Assembly: GCA_905203795.1 (NCBI GenBank)
Contig: CAJKXG010000046.1
Location: 1 to 8,450 of the forward strand
DNA: 8,450 nt
Origin: an uncultured Oscillospiraceae bacterium
GTDB taxonomy: Bacteria; Bacillota; Clostridia; Oscillospirales; Acutalibacteraceae
Reading direction: 5' to 3'
Below, piece by piece: positions 5,365 through 8,450 of the stretch (the stretch's first letter is position 1; each line of letters opens with the position of its first letter). The notes beneath the pieces were generated by a model. The model was not told the DNA's origin. It saw nothing but the letters and a program-made list of their open reading frames with translations, and did no database searches. The translations under genes were made by a program, and so were the position numbers.

Positions 5365-5392
5365 CCGCGAAAAAGCGCGGGAATTCTCCCGC
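5365..5392 (+). other. Two mutually exclusive hairpins in the lipoprotein mRNA leader
   Basis: CCGCG (5365-5369) can pair with CGCGG (5376-5380). Alternatively GCGGGA (5377-5382) can pair with TCCCGC (5387-5392). The two stems share 5377-5380 and cannot form together. The second stem ends 3 bases before the ribosome site at 5396-5402, so switching could affect mRNA stability or initiation. Confidence 0.35.
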
Positions 5393-5409
5393 AAGAAAGG
5401 GGTATTTTT

Positions 5410-6075
5410 ATGAAGAGATTTTGGAAACCCATGACCATGGTGCTGGCGATCGCCCTGACGCTGTGCGTGCTGCTGACCGCTTGCGGCAAGAAAACCGACT
5501 CCCCCGCTTCGGCGGATAAGCCGACCGAACCCACCACCACGACCACGACTGCCGCACCCACCACCACGACCAAAGCACCCGAAACCACGACCGCACCGAC
5601 CGAGCCGGAACAGCCGGACGCGCCCGAGACGCCGGATGAGCCGGAACAGCCGGAACAACCGGAACAGCCGGGCACCCCCGACACACCGGATGAGCCGGAG
5701 ACCCCCTCCGCAAACAGCGTGGCGGCGTTGGCGCAGGAGCAGATCGGCAAACCGTTCGTGTACGGCAAAGCCGGTCCCGACGAATTTGACAATTCCGGTC
5801 TTGCCTACTACTGCCTGACGAAAAACGGCATCTCCGTCCCCCGCCGCACCGGCGAACAATTCCGCGGCGGCACAGCGATCGCCGAAAGTGACCTGACCGC
5901 AGGCGACCTCGTATTCTACTGGATGGAAACCGAAGGCGCGGCGCAGTATGTCGGCGTCTATATCGGCGACGGGAAATTTGTCGCCGCCAACAATGAGGAC
6001 AATCCGGTACGCACCTATGACATGTCCATGCCGTATTTCCAGGCTCGTTTTGTCGGAGCCGTTCGATACAATTAA
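5410..6075 (+). CDS. Lipoprotein with Thr/Pro/Glu-rich stalk and degenerate NlpC/P60 domain
   Basis: This is a 221-residue surface lipoprotein: Lys-rich start, hydrophobic core (about 9-22) and lipobox LLTAC with Cys25 as the lipidation site. Residues about 38-103 are low complexity, with a Thr-rich part (TTTTTT, TTTTK) then PEQ/TPDEPE repeats, probably a spacer through the wall. Residues about 104-221 follow the NlpC/P60 D,L-endopeptidase fold: ALAQEQIGKPFVYGKAGPDE, SGLAYY, VPRRTGEQF, LTAGDLVFY and YVGVYIGDGKF. The residues expected to be catalytic are replaced: FDCSG reads FDNSG (Asn128), HVGIY reads YVGVY (Tyr180), and the third His position reads Ala192. It probably binds peptidoglycan or a partner and does not cut. 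ATG 5410 follows AAAGGGG (5396-5402) at 7 bases; upstream in-frame starts would destroy the signal peptide. A terminator follows. Confidence 0.85.
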   Translation: MKRFWKPMTMVLAIALTLCVLLTACGKKTDSPASADKPTEPTTTTTTAAPTTTTKAPETTTAPTEPEQPDAPETPDEPEQPEQPEQPGTPDTPDEPETPSANSVAALAQEQIGKPFVYGKAGPDEFDNSGLAYYCLTKNGISVPRRTGEQFRGGTAIAESDLTAGDLVFYWMETEGAAQYVGVYIGDGKFVAANNEDNPVRTYDMSMPYFQARFVGAVRYN

Positions 6076-6103
6076 GTGTGCCATTTTCTCCTCACACTTC
6101 ACA

Positions 6104-6139
6104 GCAAAGAGCCGTCGGGACTTCCCGGCGGCTTTTTGC
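6104..6139 (+). terminator. Rho-independent terminator after the lipoprotein gene
   Basis: A stem of 15 paired positions (6104-6119 with 6124-6139, two G-T wobbles) has a GC-rich core, GCCGTCGGG with CCCGGCGGC, and an ACTT loop. The core is followed by TTTTT, which partly pairs back with AAAG. It lies 28 bases after the stop. A weaker pair, AAGTGTG (6074-6080) with CACACTT (6093-6099), precedes it. Confidence 0.85.
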
Positions 6140-6143
6140 TTGG

Positions 6144-6172
6144 TTGCTTTTTCGCACCCGTTATTGTATAAT
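6144..6172 (+). promoter_or_regulatory. Sigma-A promoter for sbcDC
   Basis: TTGCTT (6144-6149), a 17-base spacer and a perfect TATAAT (6167-6172) lie directly after the upstream terminator. The start would be near 6179, giving a leader of about 29 bases before the sbcD ATG. Confidence 0.78.
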
Positions 6173-6207
6173 CAAAGCAAACAACCGAAACAAGCGAGGA
6201 AACGGGT

Positions 6208-7338
6208 ATGAAATTTTTTCATCTGTCCGACCTGCATCTCGGCAAGCGGGTCAACGAATTTTCCATGCTGGAGGAACAGATTGACATATTGGACACGATT
6301 TTGCGCATGGCGGAGGAAGAACAGCCGGACGGCGTGCTCATCGCCGGCGATATCTACGACAAGACCGTACCGACCGCCGAGGCGGTACAGGTCTTTGACG
6401 ACTTTCTGTGCCGTTTGTCCGCGACCGGCACGCGTGTTTTTCTCATCAGCGGCAACCACGATTCGGCGGAGCGCATCGCCTTCGGCGGGCGGCTGATGAA
6501 CACACGCGGCGTGTATGTCTCCCCCGTGTACAACGGCGACGTCGCGCCGATCACGCTACGGGACGAACACGGCGAGGTGGATGTGTTCCTGCTGCCCTTT
6601 CTCAAACCCGCGAACGTCCGCCGCTGGTATCCGGACGAGGATACTTCCTCCTACACGGCGGCGCTGCGCACGGCGATCTCCCACATGCCGATCCGCCCCG
6701 ACGTGCGCAGTGTGCTGGTGACCCACCAGTTCGTGACCGGCGCGACGACATGCGAGTCGGAGGTGAGTGTCGGCGGGAGCGACAACGTGGACGCGGCGGT
6801 GTTTGCGCCGTTTGACTATGTGGCGCTGGGGCATATCCACGGTCCGCAGCGCGCAGCGGACAACGCGCGCTATTGCGGTTCGCCGCTGAAATATTCTTTT
6901 TCGGAGGTCGCTCATCAAAAATCCGTCACGGTAGCGGAGCTGCCCGCCAAGGGCGCGCTCACCCTGCGCACCCTGCCGCTGACCCCGCTGCACGACATGG
7001 CGAAACTGCGCGGCACGTATGACGAATTGATGGACAGGCGGCGGTATCAGCAGTACAACACCGCCGATTATCTGCACATCACCCTCACCGACGAAGAGGA
7101 TGTGCCGGACGCGATCGGACGGCTTCGGGCGGTGTATCCGCGCATCATGAAGCTGGATTACGACAACCAGCGCACCCGCGCCGCCAACGAGTTGACGCCG
7201 ATGGAGCAGCCGGAACAGCGGTCGCCGCTGGCGGTGCTGGAGGAACTGTACGAAAAGCAAAACGGACAGCCGCTGTCCGAGGAACAGCGGACGTTTGCCG
7301 AGGGCTTGATCGAAGAAATCTGGGGAGGATGCGCATGA
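6208..7338 (+). CDS. sbcD: Exonuclease SbcD (Mre11-type nuclease subunit)
   Basis: This 376-residue calcineurin-like metallophosphoesterase is the nuclease half of SbcCD, which trims DNA ends and cleaves hairpins during repair and replication. All five phosphoesterase motifs are visible: DLHLG (Asp8, His10), GDIYD (Asp48), GNHDS (Asn83, His84), VTHQ (His173) and GHIHG (His209, His211), so the dinuclear Mn site looks complete. CGSPLKYSFSE (223-233) is typical of SbcD. The capping and SbcC-binding parts follow, and the length is within the family range. The ATG follows GAGGA (6196-6200) at 7 bases. The stop overlaps the sbcC start (ATGA), giving translational coupling in a two-gene operon driven from 6144-6172. 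Confidence 0.96.
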   Translation: MKFFHLSDLHLGKRVNEFSMLEEQIDILDTILRMAEEEQPDGVLIAGDIYDKTVPTAEAVQVFDDFLCRLSATGTRVFLISGNHDSAERIAFGGRLMNTRGVYVSPVYNGDVAPITLRDEHGEVDVFLLPFLKPANVRRWYPDEDTSSYTAALRTAISHMPIRPDVRSVLVTHQFVTGATTCESEVSVGGSDNVDAAVFAPFDYVALGHIHGPQRAADNARYCGSPLKYSFSEVAHQKSVTVAELPAKGALTLRTLPLTPLHDMAKLRGTYDELMDRRRYQQYNTADYLHITLTDEEDVPDAIGRLRAVYPRIMKLDYDNQRTRAANELTPMEQPEQRSPLAVLEELYEKQNGQPLSEEQRTFAEGLIEEIWGGCA

Positions 7339-8450
7339 GACCGCTGAAATTGATCCTGTCCGCATTCGGACCGTATGCGGGCGAAGCCACGCTGGAATTG
7401 GACAAGCTGGGGACAAGCGGTCTGTACCTGATCACCGGCGACACCGGCGCGGGCAAAACCACCATTTTCGATGCGATCACCTTTGCCCTGTACGGTCAGG
7501 CGAGCGGCGGCAACCGTGCCGCGTCCATGCTGCGCAGCCAATACGCCGCCGCAGATACTCCCACGTTCGCGGAGCTGACCTTTGCGTATCGCGGCGAGAT
7601 TTATACCGTCCGCCGCAATCCCGACTACCTCCGCCCTGCCAAACGCGGCAGCAAGCTGGTTTTACAAAGCGCCGATGCGTGCCTGACCTATCCCGACGGG
7701 CGGGTGGTCACCCGCGTGCAGGAGGTGACGCGGGCAGTGGAGACGCTGCTTGGCATCGACGGCAAACAGTTTACGCAGATCGCCATGCTGGCGCAGGGGG
7801 ATTTTCTCAAACTGCTGTTTGCCTCCACCGAGGAGCGGCAGGGCATTTTTCGCCATATTTTCAAGACCGCGCCCTATCGGCAATTGCAGGAGCGGCTGAA
7901 AAGCGCGGTGAGCGACAGCAACGCCGTGTGCACCCGTCTGCGGGACAGCGTGCGCCAGTACATCGGCGGCGTGATCGGCGACGAGAAAACAACCGCGCAA
8001 TTGCAAGCCGCGCAGGACGGCAACCTGACCATGGAGGACACGGTCGCACTGATCGAAGAACTGATCGCGCAGGATACGGCGGCGGAGCAAGCGCTGGCGG
8101 ACGCGCTGACCGCCGATAAAGCGGCGTTGACAGCGGTGCAGAATCAGTTGGATCAGGCGGCGGAACGCACCGCCCTACAGCAACAACTGGCAGCCGCCGA
8201 AACGCGTCAGGTGGCGCTGAAGCAGCAACACGACGCTGACGCCGCCGCATTGGAAGCGGAGCAGGCGCGGCAGTCGGAGCGCGAGCAGTTGGCACGCGAC
8301 ATCGCCGTGGCACAAAGCCGCCTGCCCGACTATGCGCGTCTGGAACAATCCGCCCGCGCACTGGCGGCACAGCGCGCATTGCTGACAGAGAAAACGGCGG
8401 CGGTCGCGCGGCATCGGCAAGAACTGGCGGACGCGTCGCAGGAATGCAAG
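7335..8450 (+). CDS. sbcC: Exonuclease subunit SbcC (Rad50-type ATPase), 5' part
   Basis: The frame opens at ATG 7335, overlapping the sbcD stop by 4 bases, and stays open to the window edge (372 codons seen). The N-terminus MRPLKLILSAFGPYAGE is typical of SbcC. Walker A is GDTGAGKTT (35-43) and the Q-loop is MLAQGDFLKLL (151-161, Gln154), both in the ABC/SMC head lobe. From about residue 190 the protein becomes rich in Ala, Gln, Glu and Leu, in keeping with the start of the long coiled coil. The zinc hook, the returning coil, the signature motif and Walker B lie beyond the window. SbcC drives the ATP-dependent opening and DNA loading of SbcD. The protein is cut by the window edge, not visibly truncated. 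Confidence 0.96.
   Translation, partial: MRPLKLILSAFGPYAGEATLELDKLGTSGLYLITGDTGAGKTTIFDAITFALYGQASGGNRAASMLRSQYAAADTPTFAELTFAYRGEIYTVRRNPDYLRPAKRGSKLVLQSADACLTYPDGRVVTRVQEVTRAVETLLGIDGKQFTQIAMLAQGDFLKLLFASTEERQGIFRHIFKTAPYRQLQERLKSAVSDSNAVCTRLRDSVRQYIGGVIGDEKTTAQLQAAQDGNLTMEDTVALIEELIAQDTAAEQALADALTADKAALTAVQNQLDQAAERTALQQQLAAAETRQVALKQQHDADAAALEAEQARQSEREQLARDIAVAQSRLPDYARLEQSARALAAQRALLTEKTAAVARHRQELADASQECK

Noticed and set aside
5236..5409. Upstream in-frame starts for the lipoprotein
   Set aside because: They would run through the operator and promoter sequences and bury the lipoprotein signal peptide.
5580..5705. PEQ/TPDEPE and Thr-rich repeats as a CRISPR-like or mobile repeat
   Set aside because: They are in-frame coding repeats of a lipoprotein stalk, with no spacers and no associated genes.
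6556..7416. 286-codon open frame on the minus strand over sbcD
   Set aside because: Antisense to sbcD, which has all catalytic motifs; no motif of its own.

Overview
The window looks like a chromosomal segment from a fairly GC-rich, endospore-forming member of the Clostridia, probably an Oscillospirales/Ruminococcaceae-type gut bacterium. The evidence is the adjacent spoIVB-spo0A pair, which is a hallmark of spore-forming Firmicutes, together with strong Shine-Dalgarno sites, sigma-A-type promoters and the protein families present. The lineage is an inference from gene content and protein style; no species can be named. No mobile element, CRISPR array, rRNA or tRNA was seen.

Layout. (1) 1-1062: the end of an arginine biosynthesis operon, with the last 27 codons of a probable argD, then argF (ornithine carbamoyltransferase), closed by a strong intrinsic terminator. 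(2) 1219-3712: sporulation block, with spoIVB (PDZ serine peptidase for sigma-K checkpoint signalling), then spo0A (sporulation master response regulator), then a small, unrecognised membrane-anchored protein that is extremely rich in Cys and Asp. (3) 3771-5112, minus strand: a compact, translationally coupled three-gene operon (alpha/beta hydrolase, DUF896/YnzC-like protein, NimA-like flavin-binding protein) read from a good sigma-A promoter at 5148-5176. (4) 5113-5409: a divergent control region with two tandem GTTACA-N4-TGTAAC dyads, a WalR-type direct repeat (TGTAAC-N5-TGTAAC), a Spo0A-box-like 7-mer inside a promoter spacer, and two mutually exclusive hairpins in the leader. (5) 5410-6075: a secreted lipoprotein with a Thr/Pro/Glu-rich stalk and an NlpC/P60-like domain whose three expected catalytic residues are all replaced. 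(6) 6208-8450: sbcD and the 5' part of sbcC (Mre11/Rad50-type nuclease), overlapping by four bases and running off the right edge.

How it fits together: most genes are housekeeping or sporulation genes in expected pairings. The unusual parts are the apparent pseudo-enzyme NlpC/P60 lipoprotein behind what looks like a WalR and possibly Spo0A controlled promoter, and the Cys/Asp-repeat mini-protein just after spo0A. No complete new multi-gene system is evident; these two loci are the best candidates for undescribed biology.
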